The notes under the pieces are model-generated. The model was not told the origin of the DNA and searched no databases. It was given only the letters and a program-made list of their open reading frames with translations. From JBCAXA01 sp039183535 (lineage in GTDB: Bacteria > Pseudomonadota > Gammaproteobacteria > Steroidobacterales > Woeseiaceae), in the NCBI GenBank assembly GCA_039183535.1, contig JBCDBO010000009.1, positions 1 through 64,000 of the forward strand: a DNA stretch of 64,000 bases, written 5' to 3'. A program made the translations under genes and the position numbers. This document shows, piece after piece, positions 50,658-59,759 of this stretch (positions within the stretch are counted from its first letter, which is position 1; every line of letters starts with the position of its first letter).

Positions 50658-51062
50658 CTAGCGGTTAACGTGCTCGCTCACCAGGTGCTCGAGTAAGGCG
50701 TAGTCGAGTATAGCGGTCACGTTGTCGTCGTCATCGATGTAAGCAACGGGGCCGTGGTTGGTAAATAGCAGCTCGGTCGGTTCGAGAAAAACGGTGTGAT
50801 CGTGCACCGCGCCCAGCGGTTCGTAACCCCAATCGCCAGTGACCGCCGTCCCAGCACGATATTGCATCTTGCCGCGAATCACGTAGTACTCGCCGGCACC
50901 GTAGTGTCGGTGGCGAGCGAAGGCGGCGCCTTCATCACATTGAAAAATAACAGTCCAGGTTCCGGTTTCTGCGCTGGTACGCAATAGCCTAAATCGAATA
51001 CCGTCAGCTATATCGACCCAGGCCAACTCATCCGCACGGGTCAAAATGTCACCATCCACCAT
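50658..51062 (-). CDS. cupin-domain protein (dihydroxyacetophenone-dioxygenase-like)
   Basis: 134 residues, one cupin barrel. The metal motif is GAAFARHRHYGAGEYYVIRGKMQYRAG (H-x-H...E). Later blocks are GAVHDHTVFLEPTELLFTNHGPVAYIDDDDNVTAILDY, an arrangement I recall from proteins annotated as 2,4'-dihydroxyacetophenone dioxygenase family. The final function may be oxygenation or isomerisation of a small molecule. Its start ATG 51062 is 9 bases after the receptor stop, so it shares the transcript with the receptor and the SDR. Confidence 0.78.
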   Translation of the reverse strand: MVDGDILTRADELAWVDIADGIRFRLLRTSAETGTWTVIFQCDEGAAFARHRHYGAGEYYVIRGKMQYRAGTAVTGDWGYEPLGAVHDHTVFLEPTELLFTNHGPVAYIDDDDNVTAILDYALLEHLVSEHVNR

Positions 51063-51071
51063 GCCGGCCTC

Positions 51072-53288
51072 CTACTCCGCCCCAAACCGAAACAACGCTT
51101 CGATCCCGTAGGTTCGTGGCGGCGCCATGTTACCGGTGACGGTCGAATCGATGATGTCGCCGTTAAAGGTCGCGTTGGAAACAACCGCCTCATCGCTCAC
51201 GTTGTCGACAAATGCAGCGAGCCGCCAGCCCCCATCGGTCGGCGTATAAGACACCCGGAACTTACCCCAACCAAATGCTTCCTGGAACAACTGTGAGACA
51301 TTGAAGGCTGAGAAGAAGACGTCATCCTGCCACGCATAGTCCGCCCGAAACGCAAGGTTGCCAGTCGCGAGCTCGACGTCGTATTGCAGACCAATGCTGT
51401 ACTTGAACTCGGGCGCCCGCGGCAGTCGGTTGCCATCGAGTACCTGCAAACCCAGTTGCGCCGCTTTCGGATCGAGCGCAATAAAGTTAGCAAACTCGGC
51501 ATCGAGCCAAGTAGCTGCGAAGTCGAGCGTAACGTTGTCGCCGATCACCGCACGTGTTTCGACCTCAATCCCGAGAATTTCGGCTTCGGCGGCGTTACGA
51601 ATTACCGTGTTGTTGTTTTCAACATCTTGGAATTGGTAGTCCTGGTAGTCATAGAAGAATACCGATGAATTGACGCGCAATCGGTTCTCAAGAAGATCAC
51701 TGCGTACGCCGAACTCGTAGGCTGTGATCTCTTCGGGCTCGTACGGTGTGTTCTGGTAGCTACCGACGTTAAAGCCACCGCTCTTGAATCCTTGGCTAAT
51801 ACTCCCGTAGGCGAATACGTTGTCGCTAACGCTGAAGTTGAGGCCGAGTTTAGGCGTGAAATCATCGAAACTTGCTTCATCGAATTCGGCGACGTTATCA
51901 AGATCGGGCGTCGGGAAATTCTGCAGCCGCACAGCGTTGTTGCCGTCCCGAGTCTCATCGCTGTAACGCGCCCCAACAACAAGATCAAGCCGATCGGTCA
52001 GTTGATAAGTCCCTTCGCCGAACAACGCGAGTGCGGTCGTTTCCGAAAAGCCGTTGAGCTGCAGCAAACAGCACTCATCATCAGACGCTAGCCCAAACTG
52101 CTCGTCGACAAAGGGCAAGAAATACTCATTACGTACATCGTTCTCTTCCGTGAAGTAGTACAAGCCTACGATCCAACTAAACCGACGGTCGGTCGGTGAA
52201 CTCAATTGGAACTCCTGGCTGAACTGCTCATGGTCCTCTTCTCGCAACTGATCGACACCGAACGCACCGGTTGAATCAAGGTCGTTGCGGTTCAGTGGAT
52301 TGGTATGCTTCAAGGCTGTCAATGACGTCAGCGTGTAGTCGCCGATATCCCAGGTCAATTTGCCACTTAAGCCCCAAATCCGCGGCCGGTTGAAGTGCGG
52401 CAGGTCGGAGTCCTGACGACGCGACAGGGGATCTTCGGGCACGAAGCCGCCGCGATCGAGAAGATACTGGCGATAAAACGCGTTGGTACCCGTACCTGGG
52501 TTCACGTACAGCCAAACAGAGTTTGCGTCGTCCGCCTCGTAGTAGTCGGCTTTCAATTCCAGGGCAACACTGTCTGAGAACTGCACGTCAAGCGTGCCGC
52601 GCACCATGTACTCGTCGGTATCCTCGACGTCGGTAGTAACAGCCGCACCGCTCAGTGGATCTGCTACCGGTCGATTCAACAAGGTGAATCCATCTTGCTG
52701 TTCCGCTTGAGCGGCAAGACGAAATTGCACACGGTCGGACAACGGTCCAGAGATCGCGCCGAACGTCCGAAAGCGGCTGAAATTACCAGCCGTTAGTGCT
52801 GTTTCGGCGCTAAACGACTCGGTCCCGCCGCGAGTAATAACGTTAACCGAGCCACCGGTGGCATTTCGCCCGTACAGCGTACCCTGCGGTCCACGCACAA
52901 CCTCAAGCCGCTCGACGTCGAAGAAAGCCGGCACCGCGGCTGACGATCGCGACAGGTATACACCATCTTGATGTAACGCCGTGGAACTGTCCGACCCACC
53001 GATAATGCCGGAGTAACCAATGCCGCGGATGTAAATCTGTGCTTCGCCTTGGTACAACGCGACGTTCATACTCGGCGATAACAAGCCGAGATCCTCGATG
53101 TCGTCGATAGAGCGAATCGCCATATCCTCGGCGGTCAGCGCCGTTACTGCCGCCGCGGTACTTTGCAGGTCCGTCTCGCGGCGTTGCGCCGTCACCTTTA
53201 TTTCATCGATAACATTGCTTTGCGCCGCGACATCGGTCAGGCAACACACTGTGAGTAGCAAACCGGTGCCGAGTTTTCGAACCGCCAT
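51072..53288 (-). CDS. TonB-dependent receptor, catabolic type
   Basis: 738 residues. Signal peptide GLLLTVCCLTDVAAQ; TonB box region NVIDEIKVTAQRRETDLQSTAAAVTAL. The plug has IYIRGIGYSGIIGGSDSSTALHQDGVYLSRSSAAVPAFFDVERLEVVRGPQGTLYGRNATGGSVNVITR, and the barrel ends PPRTYGIEALFRFGAE with terminal acidic residue in place of Phe. It belongs to the large IPR000531-type group used for import of aromatic or terpenoid-like compounds. The divergent AraC gene suggests regulation by substrate. Confidence 0.9.
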   Translation of the reverse strand: MAVRKLGTGLLLTVCCLTDVAAQSNVIDEIKVTAQRRETDLQSTAAAVTALTAEDMAIRSIDDIEDLGLLSPSMNVALYQGEAQIYIRGIGYSGIIGGSDSSTALHQDGVYLSRSSAAVPAFFDVERLEVVRGPQGTLYGRNATGGSVNVITRGGTESFSAETALTAGNFSRFRTFGAISGPLSDRVQFRLAAQAEQQDGFTLLNRPVADPLSGAAVTTDVEDTDEYMVRGTLDVQFSDSVALELKADYYEADDANSVWLYVNPGTGTNAFYRQYLLDRGGFVPEDPLSRRQDSDLPHFNRPRIWGLSGKLTWDIGDYTLTSLTALKHTNPLNRNDLDSTGAFGVDQLREEDHEQFSQEFQLSSPTDRRFSWIVGLYYFTEENDVRNEYFLPFVDEQFGLASDDECCLLQLNGFSETTALALFGEGTYQLTDRLDLVVGARYSDETRDGNNAVRLQNFPTPDLDNVAEFDEASFDDFTPKLGLNFSVSDNVFAYGSISQGFKSGGFNVGSYQNTPYEPEEITAYEFGVRSDLLENRLRVNSSVFFYDYQDYQFQDVENNNTVIRNAAEAEILGIEVETRAVIGDNVTLDFAATWLDAEFANFIALDPKAAQLGLQVLDGNRLPRAPEFKYSIGLQYDVELATGNLAFRADYAWQDDVFFSAFNVSQLFQEAFGWGKFRVSYTPTDGGWRLAAFVDNVSDEAVVSNATFNGDIIDSTVTGNMAPPRTYGIEALFRFGAE

Positions 53289-53434
53289 GTGTCTCTCCTC
53301 GCTATTCCCCGACCGAAAAAGCTACCGATACTCAGCAAACCGGGCTTGGCGGACAGAGCAGCGCGAATTGACTCTGGGTGAAGCGCGAACCACGACTTAA
53401 CAATGAGAGAACAAGGACTTACCCGATAGCGAAT

Positions 53435-53447
53435 TGGGAAATTCCCA
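53435..53447. promoter_or_regulatory. short palindrome between receptor and AraC gene
   Basis: Perfect 13-base palindrome TGGGAA-A-TTCCCA in the 205-base region between the divergent receptor (start 53288) and the AraC gene (start 53494). It may be the AraC-family regulator site or a general operator. Confidence 0.35.
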
Positions 53448-53493
53448 GCTCGTGCTATGTTGGAGATCGCGAAGGGGCCACCGGGGGGACGCC

Positions 53494-54507
53494 ATGGCGC
53501 TTGACGACAGTGTTCGACTGCAATGGAACAGCGGCGAGGTACGACGCAAAGATCGTGCAGCCGCGTGGGAGAACATGCTTGAGCAATCGCATCTGCCCTG
53601 GCGTTTAACGAACCGGCCTGCGGACGGCTTCGACGCAACGATCGCGATGCGGCAATTCGACGGCTATCGGTTAATCCGCTGCGCCTGTGGCGCCGCCCGT
53701 GGCCGGCGCAGCATTAATGAAATCGCGCGTACCGAGGGTCGCGCACTCAGTCTTCTGCATTTGCGCCACGGCAAAGAAGCGCTGACCATTGCCGACAATG
53801 AGATTACGTTGCAGGCAGGCGACCTAGTCCTTTGGGATAGCGAACGGCCAATGACCTTTGATGTTCCGGGTCACTTGGAAAAACTGACATTAATGTTCCC
53901 CTACGCAGCGCTAACCAGCATTTTTCCGAACGCAACGGACTATGTCGGTCGTGTCATACCCAGCCGGCGCGGTCTGTCGACCCTGCTTACCTCGTACCTC
54001 AACTCGATTGAAAAAGAGATGTGGACGATGAGTGCTGAAGATCTGACAGCGGCCATGAAACCGACGATGGACTTGTTGGCAACGGTACTCACGATGGAGT
54101 CGCGTTTGCCGAGACAGTCGCTCAAGACGATGACGCTGCATCGTATCCAGCAATACATCATCGATCATCTGTCTGACCCCGATCTGACGCCGACGAATAT
54201 TGCGGCCCGCAATGGGATCACACCGCGTTATCTGCATCTATTGTTTGAGGAGGAAGGGGTCAGCGTCTCACAGTGGATCCGGGAACGACGGCTCGAGCGG
54301 TGCAAAGACGATATTGCCCGGTCGTTAGCGACCGGCCGCAGCATTACGGCAATCGCGTACGACTGGGGCTTTAATCACCCGAGTCATTTTTCACGAGCGT
54401 TTAAACAGCGCTATCGGATGGCCCCACGGAGTTACTTGCACAGCCTGGCCAAGCGAGCTGAGAAGCGCGTAGCTACAGATGCTCAAGACGCGCACAAAGA
54501 GCGCTGA
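53494..54507 (+). CDS. AraC-family transcriptional regulator
   Basis: About 337 residues from ATG 53494; the frame is open upstream to 53434, but that TTG start lies in the palindrome. The N-terminal half is an AraC-binding-like sensor (QSHLPWRLTNRPADGFDATIAMRQFDGYRLIRCACG, LQAGDLVLWDSERPMTFDVPGHLEKLTLMFPYAAL). The C terminus has two helix-turn-helix motifs: NIAARNGITPRYLHLLFEEEGVSVSQWIRERRLERCKDDIAR and SITAIAYDWGFNHPSHFSRAFKQRYRMAPRSYL. It ends overlapping the E2 stop by 35 bases. Probably controls the divergent receptor-cupin-SDR operon. Confidence 0.9.
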   Translation: MALDDSVRLQWNSGEVRRKDRAAAWENMLEQSHLPWRLTNRPADGFDATIAMRQFDGYRLIRCACGAARGRRSINEIARTEGRALSLLHLRHGKEALTIADNEITLQAGDLVLWDSERPMTFDVPGHLEKLTLMFPYAALTSIFPNATDYVGRVIPSRRGLSTLLTSYLNSIEKEMWTMSAEDLTAAMKPTMDLLATVLTMESRLPRQSLKTMTLHRIQQYIIDHLSDPDLTPTNIAARNGITPRYLHLLFEEEGVSVSQWIRERRLERCKDDIARSLATGRSITAIAYDWGFNHPSHFSRAFKQRYRMAPRSYLHSLAKRAEKRVATDAQDAHKER

Positions 54508-55147
54508 GGAAGGCGTTAGCTGGCGCCCCGTCGATCGCACGGTGATCGACCGTCAATGACAGTGTCCCGATCGGCGCAATGCCAAGCGCCCCATCGTCAC
54601 CGATCCACGGGCGCTGTTGAATCGCAGCGACGCCGAGGAGCGCTACCTGTGGCGCATTCAATATTGGCGTAAATCCCTCGACACGGCCGCGGCCCAAATT
54701 GCTAATCGTACTGCTTGCACCTTGCATAGCTGTGGCGCTCAGCGTTCCGGCCACCGCAGCTTCACTGAGACGGCGCCGTTCGGCAGCGATTGCATCGATC
54801 GTCAACGCCGAGGCGTTACGGATCACCGGCACAATCAAATGCGTCGGTAATGCCAGAGCGAAGCCGAGATCGACCGTCTGCTTCGTGCTCAGCATCCCGT
54901 CGATCAGTACCGCGTTAAACGCCGAATCGTCGACCAATTGCTGCGCGTAGCAATACGCCATGACGTCTTGGACGCTAACGTCAGGGTTGTTTGCGCTGTA
55001 TTGGCGCGATGCGGCGATCAGGCGCTCAGCGTTGTACGAGGCGGTGAAACTCAGTTGCACCGTGCTGCTCAAGCTCTCGTGCATCCGCCGCGCGACGAGC
55101 GCCCGAATTCCGGTTAAGCGAACGGCTGTTTGGCTCTCGTCGCTCAC
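54473..55147 (-). CDS. 2-oxoacid dehydrogenase E2 catalytic (acyltransferase) domain, free-standing
   Basis: 224 residues, only the inner catalytic domain. The start MSDESQTAVRLTGIRALVARRMHESLSSTVQLSF matches the E2 domain start (V-R-x-x-I-A-x-x-M). Active-site segment is SLTVDHRAIDGAPANAFL (D-H-R-x-x-D-G). GRGRVEGFTPILNAPQVALLGV is also conserved. There is no lipoyl domain and no peripheral E1/E3-binding domain; the lipoyl domain is in the next gene upstream, overlapping by four bases (ATGA). So E2 is split in two polypeptides. Confidence 0.88.
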   Translation of the reverse strand: MSDESQTAVRLTGIRALVARRMHESLSSTVQLSFTASYNAERLIAASRQYSANNPDVSVQDVMAYCYAQQLVDDSAFNAVLIDGMLSTKQTVDLGFALALPTHLIVPVIRNASALTIDAIAAERRRLSEAAVAGTLSATAMQGASSTISNLGRGRVEGFTPILNAPQVALLGVAAIQQRPWIGDDGALGIAPIGTLSLTVDHRAIDGAPANAFLSALCARLEHL

Positions 55148-55374
55148 TCGATACGGGCGATCGTCTGACCTCGCCGAATCGGTTCCTCTTCGGCGGCTAC
55201 CAGCGTCAATGTTCCGGAAGCGGGCGCTTCAATTTCATGGGCGACTTTTTCAGTCAGCACTTCGCCAATCACCTGGCCAGCCGAGACGTGCTCTCCGCTT
55301 GCGTAGAACCACGTTCCGAGCACACCTTCCTGGCCATCATCCCAGAGCTCATCCGGCACCGTCACATCGGTCAT
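55144..55374 (-). CDS. free-standing lipoyl-domain protein (part of split E2)
   Basis: 76 residues from ATG 55374 (MTDVTVPDELWDDGQEGVLGTWFYASGEHVSAGQVIGEVLTEKVAHEIEAPASGTLTLVAAEEEPIRRGQTIARIE). The Lys of TEKVAHEI is the lipoylated position, and the domain is complete. It overlaps the stop of the E1 beta gene (ATGA) and the start of the E2 catalytic gene. The normal E2 would carry this domain in the same chain. Confidence 0.9.
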   Translation of the reverse strand: MTDVTVPDELWDDGQEGVLGTWFYASGEHVSAGQVIGEVLTEKVAHEIEAPASGTLTLVAAEEEPIRRGQTIARIE

Positions 55375-56408
55375 CGGCTCACCCCGAGCTGTTGCTTGAC
55401 GGCCGAGACCACGTGATCGGGGTTGGGCAACCACGGCCGCTCGAGAGCGGGCGAAAACGGGATCGGCACGTCGGGAAACGCGACTCGAGCTGGCGCCGAT
55501 TTTAGTGACGAGAAACAGCGTTCCGTCGCAACGGCGAGAATCTCACCACTCACACCATAGCTCTGGTAGTCATCGTCGATAACGACGACGTGCCCCGTCT
55601 TTGTTACCGACGCAGCGATCGCGTCACGATCGAGTGGCACAAGGCTTCGAAGGTCGAGCACCTCGGCATCGATGTTATCAGCCGCAAGTCGCTCCGCTGC
55701 TTTTAACGCGGTATGTAGCGTGTTACCGAAACCAATCAGCGTGACATCGTTACCCGGTCGTACAATCGCCGCTTTACCGATATCGACTGTGTAGCTGTCG
55801 CTTGGTACATCGACAACCGAGCCCTTTTCGGTACCCAGCCAGCCCATACCTTGCAGGGCCTTGTGATACATGTAGATCACCGGGTTCGGGTCACGGATTG
55901 CGGCGACCATCAGTCCTTTTGCATCGTAGGCATTCGAAGGGACAACCACTTTCATACCGGGTAAATGGGCGAAGGTGCCGTACAAGCACTGCGAGTGCTG
56001 ACCCGCATCGCCATAGCCACCGCCGACCGAGGTCATTAGCACCATGGGTACCGGTGCTTTACCACCAGAGAAATAGCAGTTCTTCGCGGCTAGGTTGTAA
56101 ATCGCATCCATACACACGCCAAAAAAATCGACGAACATGAGCTCGACGACCGGGCGCATACCGACGCTTGCGAGACCAACGGCCGCGCCTATAAAGGCCG
56201 TCTCGGATATCGGTGTGTCGCGCACACGATCAGGGCCAAATTCGTCGAGTAAACCCTGCGTATTGCCGAAAACGCCGCCAAGCGCGGCGATATCCTCACC
56301 CATGACCAAAACGCGCGGGTCAGCGCGCATTTCACCGGCCAGTGCCGTGGCCATTGCACGCGCAATCGTTAAACGCTCGGTCGTTGCGGTTTTTGTCGCG
56401 GTTTCCAT
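55371..56408 (-). CDS. 2-oxoacid dehydrogenase E1 beta subunit
   Basis: 345 residues from ATG 56408, preceded by AGGAGA. The blocks are VLVMGEDIAALGGVFGNTQGLLDEFGPDRVRDTPISETAFIGAAVGLASVGMRPVVELMFVDFF, ALQGMGWLGTEKGSVVDVPSDSYTVDIGKAAIVRPGNDVTLIGFG and ALAERLAADNIDAEVLDLRSLVPLDRDAI, with VIDDDYQSYGVSGEI. These are those of transketolase-like E1 beta of pyruvate, branched-chain and acetoin dehydrogenase. It works with E1 alpha (upstream gene) as a thiamine-diphosphate heterotetramer. Confidence 0.92.
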   Translation of the reverse strand: METATKTATTERLTIARAMATALAGEMRADPRVLVMGEDIAALGGVFGNTQGLLDEFGPDRVRDTPISETAFIGAAVGLASVGMRPVVELMFVDFFGVCMDAIYNLAAKNCYFSGGKAPVPMVLMTSVGGGYGDAGQHSQCLYGTFAHLPGMKVVVPSNAYDAKGLMVAAIRDPNPVIYMYHKALQGMGWLGTEKGSVVDVPSDSYTVDIGKAAIVRPGNDVTLIGFGNTLHTALKAAERLAADNIDAEVLDLRSLVPLDRDAIAASVTKTGHVVVIDDDYQSYGVSGEILAVATERCFSSLKSAPARVAFPDVPIPFSPALERPWLPNPDHVVSAVKQQLGVSR

Positions 56409-56418
56409 TTGAGCTCTC

Positions 56419-57405
56419 CTACGCAAAGACGGCTGTCAATGCATCCGTGGCGGGCGGCAGTGGTTCGGCGCGAGCGTACGCCAATGCCGACTCGACGCGA
56501 GCGAGTGCACGCTCGCGCATAGCTGACTCATCGGTATCGCTTAGCGTGCCGTCGCGTCGCAGGCGTTCGATGTAACGGGGAATCGGGTCGCGTTTGTCCC
56601 TGGACTCACGTTCAGCCTCTGGCCGATAGGCTTCGGCGTCACCGAGAAAATGACCTTCCAGGCGGAGCGTTTGAATTTCGATAAGCGATGGCCCACCGCC
56701 GCTTCGTGCCCGGGCGATGGCCTCACCGGCCGTTGTATAAATCGCATCGGGATCGTTATCGGTTACGTGATAACCAGGCATCCCATAGGCAGCAGCACGC
56801 TCGGCGTTGTTCGCAACGGCTGTCGATGCCGACTTGGCCACCGAAATACCCCAGGCGTTATCCTCAATGACGAAAACCACACCGACGTTCCACACAGCCG
56901 CAAGATTCAAGGTTTCGTGAAACGCGCCTTGGTTAGCGGCGCCCTCGCCGATAAACGCGACAGCGATACCGTCTTCCTTTTGCAACTGCCGCCCTAATGC
57001 AGCGCCAAGCGCTGGGCCCATTCCTTCTGCAATGATTCCACTGCAACAAAAGTTAACGGCCGGATCGAACAGGTGCATGTGGCCACCGCGTCCACCCGCG
57101 AGACCACTGGCCTTACCGAATATTTCTGCAGTCATCGCTTTAAGGTCAACGCCTTTAGCGATCGCAATATGGTGCGGCCGATGCGTCGCGGTGACGGCAT
57201 CCGTCGGGGTTAGATGCGCACACACGCCGACGGCACACGGCTCCTGACCGCTTGATAGATGCATCTCACCAGGGATCGGACCGTCGGCCATGTTGAAGCG
57301 CGGCGTTTTGCCTTCCATGTAGGCGGCTTTAACGGCGTCTTCGTAATGCCGGCTAACCAGCATTGTCTCGAGCATCCACAATTGCGTCTTCGTATCAGCA
57401 TGCAT
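56419..57405 (-). CDS. 2-oxoacid dehydrogenase E1 alpha subunit
   Basis: 328 residues from ATG 57405; the longer frame overlaps the upstream ligase gene and is rejected. The thiamine-diphosphate motif is AFIGEGAANQGAFHETLNLAAVWNVGVVFVIEDNAWGISV (G-E-G...N-N-like; Glu replaces the usual Asp in G-D-G). Also GGRGGHMHLFDPAVNF, HRPHHIAIAKGVDLKAMTAEIFGK, and RLEGHFLGDAEAYRP. The last block is like acetoin dehydrogenase and branched-chain E1 alpha. It forms one operon with E1 beta, the lipoyl protein and E2. Confidence 0.92.
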   Translation of the reverse strand: MHADTKTQLWMLETMLVSRHYEDAVKAAYMEGKTPRFNMADGPIPGEMHLSSGQEPCAVGVCAHLTPTDAVTATHRPHHIAIAKGVDLKAMTAEIFGKASGLAGGRGGHMHLFDPAVNFCCSGIIAEGMGPALGAALGRQLQKEDGIAVAFIGEGAANQGAFHETLNLAAVWNVGVVFVIEDNAWGISVAKSASTAVANNAERAAAYGMPGYHVTDNDPDAIYTTAGEAIARARSGGGPSLIEIQTLRLEGHFLGDAEAYRPEAERESRDKRDPIPRYIERLRRDGTLSDTDESAMRERALARVESALAYARAEPLPPATDALTAVFA

Positions 57406-57427
57406 CGTTTTCTGACCTTCGGAATAG

Positions 57428-59299
57428 TTAGTGGAGTGCGGCCGCCACGGCGTCGATGACGCTGGGATCATCAATGGTTGCCGGTACGTCGATGGAGTCG
57501 CCGTTGGCAAGTGCCCGGAGTGTCTTGCGCAGAACCTTACCGGAACGTGTTTTCGGAAGGCGCTCGACAATAACGACCCGCTTCAGCGCAGCAACCGGAC
57601 CCACCTCGTTACGCACAGCGCGGACGACCGCGACCGGAATTTCTCTCGCCATCGCCCGTTGTCCGTTACTGGGAACGACCACGGCAACCGGGACTTCACC
57701 CTTCAACATGTCGCGCACAGCGATGACGGCGCACTCGGCGACCCCATCGACGGCAGCGACTACCTCTTCCATGGCACCGGTCGACAAGCGATGACCGGCA
57801 ACGTTGATGAGGTCATCGTTGCGGCCCATGATCGAGATGCTTCCATCGTCGCTGAATTCGCCGGTATCGCCAGTGTTGTAAAAGCCGGGATGGTCCGCGC
57901 AATACGCTGCCACGAAACCATCGGGTTGACCCCACAGACGAGACGTCGCACCCGGGGGGAGTGGTAAACGGATAACAACGTCGCCGGTCTGACCGGAAGT
58001 ACATGGCCGGTGCTTGGTGTCAATAACGCGAACATCGAAACCCGGAACGGGAAAACCAGCACTGCCCACGCGTGCCGTTGGTGAAGTAAGGCCCTGGCAT
58101 ACGGCAAGGGCGGGCCAACCCAATTCGGTTTGCCACCAGTTATCGATGACGGGGCGTTGCAGCTGGTCGCGAATCCAATTCAGCGTGTTGGGGTCGGTTC
58201 GCTCACCCGCCAGAAATAGCGTACGGAGCGACGCGAGGCTGTTCGCCGCAATACCCTCGCCAGCGGGGTCGTCTCGTCGGATCGCACGGATCGCCGTTGG
58301 CGCAGTAAAAAGTGTCGTCACACTATGGCGCTCAATAATCCTCCAAAACTGGCTGGCATCGGGTGTACCGACGGGCTTGCCCTCGTAGATAACCGTTGCG
58401 CATCCGGTCAAGAGCGGCCCATAGACAATGTAGGAGTGACCGACGACCCAGCCGATGTCGGACGCGGCCCAAAATACATCGCCCGGTTTAGCGTCGAACA
58501 CATGCTGCATCGACCATCGCAGCGCGACGGCGTGGCCACCGTTATCGCGAACGACACCTTTCGGCGTTCCGGTCGTACCGGACGTGTACAGAATGTACAG
58601 CGGGTCGCTCGCTTGCAGTGCGACACAGGGCGCCAGCGGTGCATTGGCGAGCCACTCGGACCAGGTAGACCAGCCGGCGGGCAGGATTCGTTCGTAGCCG
58701 GGTCGTTGCAAAACTACGGCATCGGTTTGCGCGTGACCCTCGAGGGCGGCCTCGACGAGTGGTAGGTATTCGACAACGCGTCCCGGCTCGAGGCCGCAAC
58801 TGGCGGTTAGTAGCAAGCGTGGCGCCGCATCGCGGATTCGCTTGCTCAGTTCGGCTGGCGCGAAACCGCCGAATACCACGGAGTGTACGGCGCCGATTCG
58901 CGCGCACGCCAGCATGGCAATGACCGCCTCAACGATCATTGGCATGTAAATGATGACGCGGTCGCCCTCAGCAATGCCCGAGTTAACAAGCGCACCAGCA
59001 ACCTTCGCGACCTTTGTTTGCAATTCAGCGAACGTCAGCGACGACTCTGTTCCGGTCATCGCGCTCACGAAGATCAGCGCCGTGTCATCACCGCGACCGT
59101 CGTTGACGTGGCGATCGATCGCATTGAAGCAGGTGTTAAGCTCTCCCCCAGAAAACCAGTTGGGTCGCAGAGGATCGTTAGCGTCGTGAATCGACGACGG
59201 CTCACGAATCCAATCGATCGCACGAGCTGCCGACGCCCAAAATTCGGTCGGGGACGTACACGCGAAATCGAATGCTTGTTGTTGGCTCGTTGGAACCAC
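57428..59299 (-). CDS. propionate/acetate-CoA ligase (PrpE-like)
   Basis: 623 residues from GTG 59299. The AMP-binding domain has DPLYILYTSGTTGTPKGVVRDNGGHAVALRWSM (residues about 225-260), where G-V-V-R-D-N-G-G-H is the PrpE signature. Further blocks: FWAASDIGWVVGHSYIVYGPLLTGCATVIYEGKP, DNWWQTELGWPALAVCQG, GFYNTGDTGEFSDDGSISIMGRNDDLINVAGHRLSTGAMEEVVAAV, and KTRSGKVLRKTLRALANG with the catalytic Lys. It ends 23 bases before E1 alpha, so it likely heads the operon. It would make acyl-CoA from a short carboxylate released in the pathway. Confidence 0.9.
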   Translation of the reverse strand: MVPTSQQQAFDFACTSPTEFWASAARAIDWIREPSSIHDANDPLRPNWFSGGELNTCFNAIDRHVNDGRGDDTALIFVSAMTGTESSLTFAELQTKVAKVAGALVNSGIAEGDRVIIYMPMIVEAVIAMLACARIGAVHSVVFGGFAPAELSKRIRDAAPRLLLTASCGLEPGRVVEYLPLVEAALEGHAQTDAVVLQRPGYERILPAGWSTWSEWLANAPLAPCVALQASDPLYILYTSGTTGTPKGVVRDNGGHAVALRWSMQHVFDAKPGDVFWAASDIGWVVGHSYIVYGPLLTGCATVIYEGKPVGTPDASQFWRIIERHSVTTLFTAPTAIRAIRRDDPAGEGIAANSLASLRTLFLAGERTDPNTLNWIRDQLQRPVIDNWWQTELGWPALAVCQGLTSPTARVGSAGFPVPGFDVRVIDTKHRPCTSGQTGDVVIRLPLPPGATSRLWGQPDGFVAAYCADHPGFYNTGDTGEFSDDGSISIMGRNDDLINVAGHRLSTGAMEEVVAAVDGVAECAVIAVRDMLKGEVPVAVVVPSNGQRAMAREIPVAVVRAVRNEVGPVAALKRVVIVERLPKTRSGKVLRKTLRALANGDSIDVPATIDDPSVIDAVAAALH

Positions 59300-59422
59300 C
59301 GCTACCGCTCATTGCAAGTGAGCATTTAGCGTAGTGGGTTGGTCTCGCGGCAGCATGGCCACCAGTGAACTGGCAGTTGCCCCGTAGCGAAACCGGTCGA
59401 CGATCTACACCGCAGTGAAGCT

Positions 59423-59743
59423 ATGACGGTACGGAAAATTCAGCGCCCGCGCGTAATCAAGGTCTCGCTGACTATCGTGGGGCTCGCCATACTGCCCCTG
59501 GGGTCGGTACTACTAGCGAGTGCGATTGCAAGCTACGGCGATTGCCAATTGCACGAAGGCGGCGTTAACCCCTGCGTCGTCTTCGGCAGCGACGTTGGCG
59601 GCACGCTGTATTCAATGTTCGTCATGGGCTGGCTTGGCTTGCTCACGCTGCCACTCGGGATCGGCAGCTTGTTGCTTTATTGGCTGGTCGAGTTCGTCGT
59701 ATTCCTCAGCAACAAGCGGCGGACGGAAGACGCGGCGACGTAG
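59423..59743 (+). CDS. small membrane protein, unknown function
   Basis: 106 residues, two hydrophobic segments (VSLTIVGLAILPLGSVLLASAIASYG and FVMGWLGLLTLPLGIGSLLLYWLVEFVVFL). A short periplasmic part with two Cys (DCQLHEGGVNPCVVFG) may contain a disulfide. The C terminus is basic (SNKRRTEDAAT). No family recognised. It is convergent with the TRAP protein gene, 16 bases apart. Confidence 0.6.
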   Translation: MTVRKIQRPRVIKVSLTIVGLAILPLGSVLLASAIASYGDCQLHEGGVNPCVVFGSDVGGTLYSMFVMGWLGLLTLPLGIGSLLLYWLVEFVVFLSNKRRTEDAAT

Positions 59744-59759
59744 CAGCTGCCGCCGGTGG

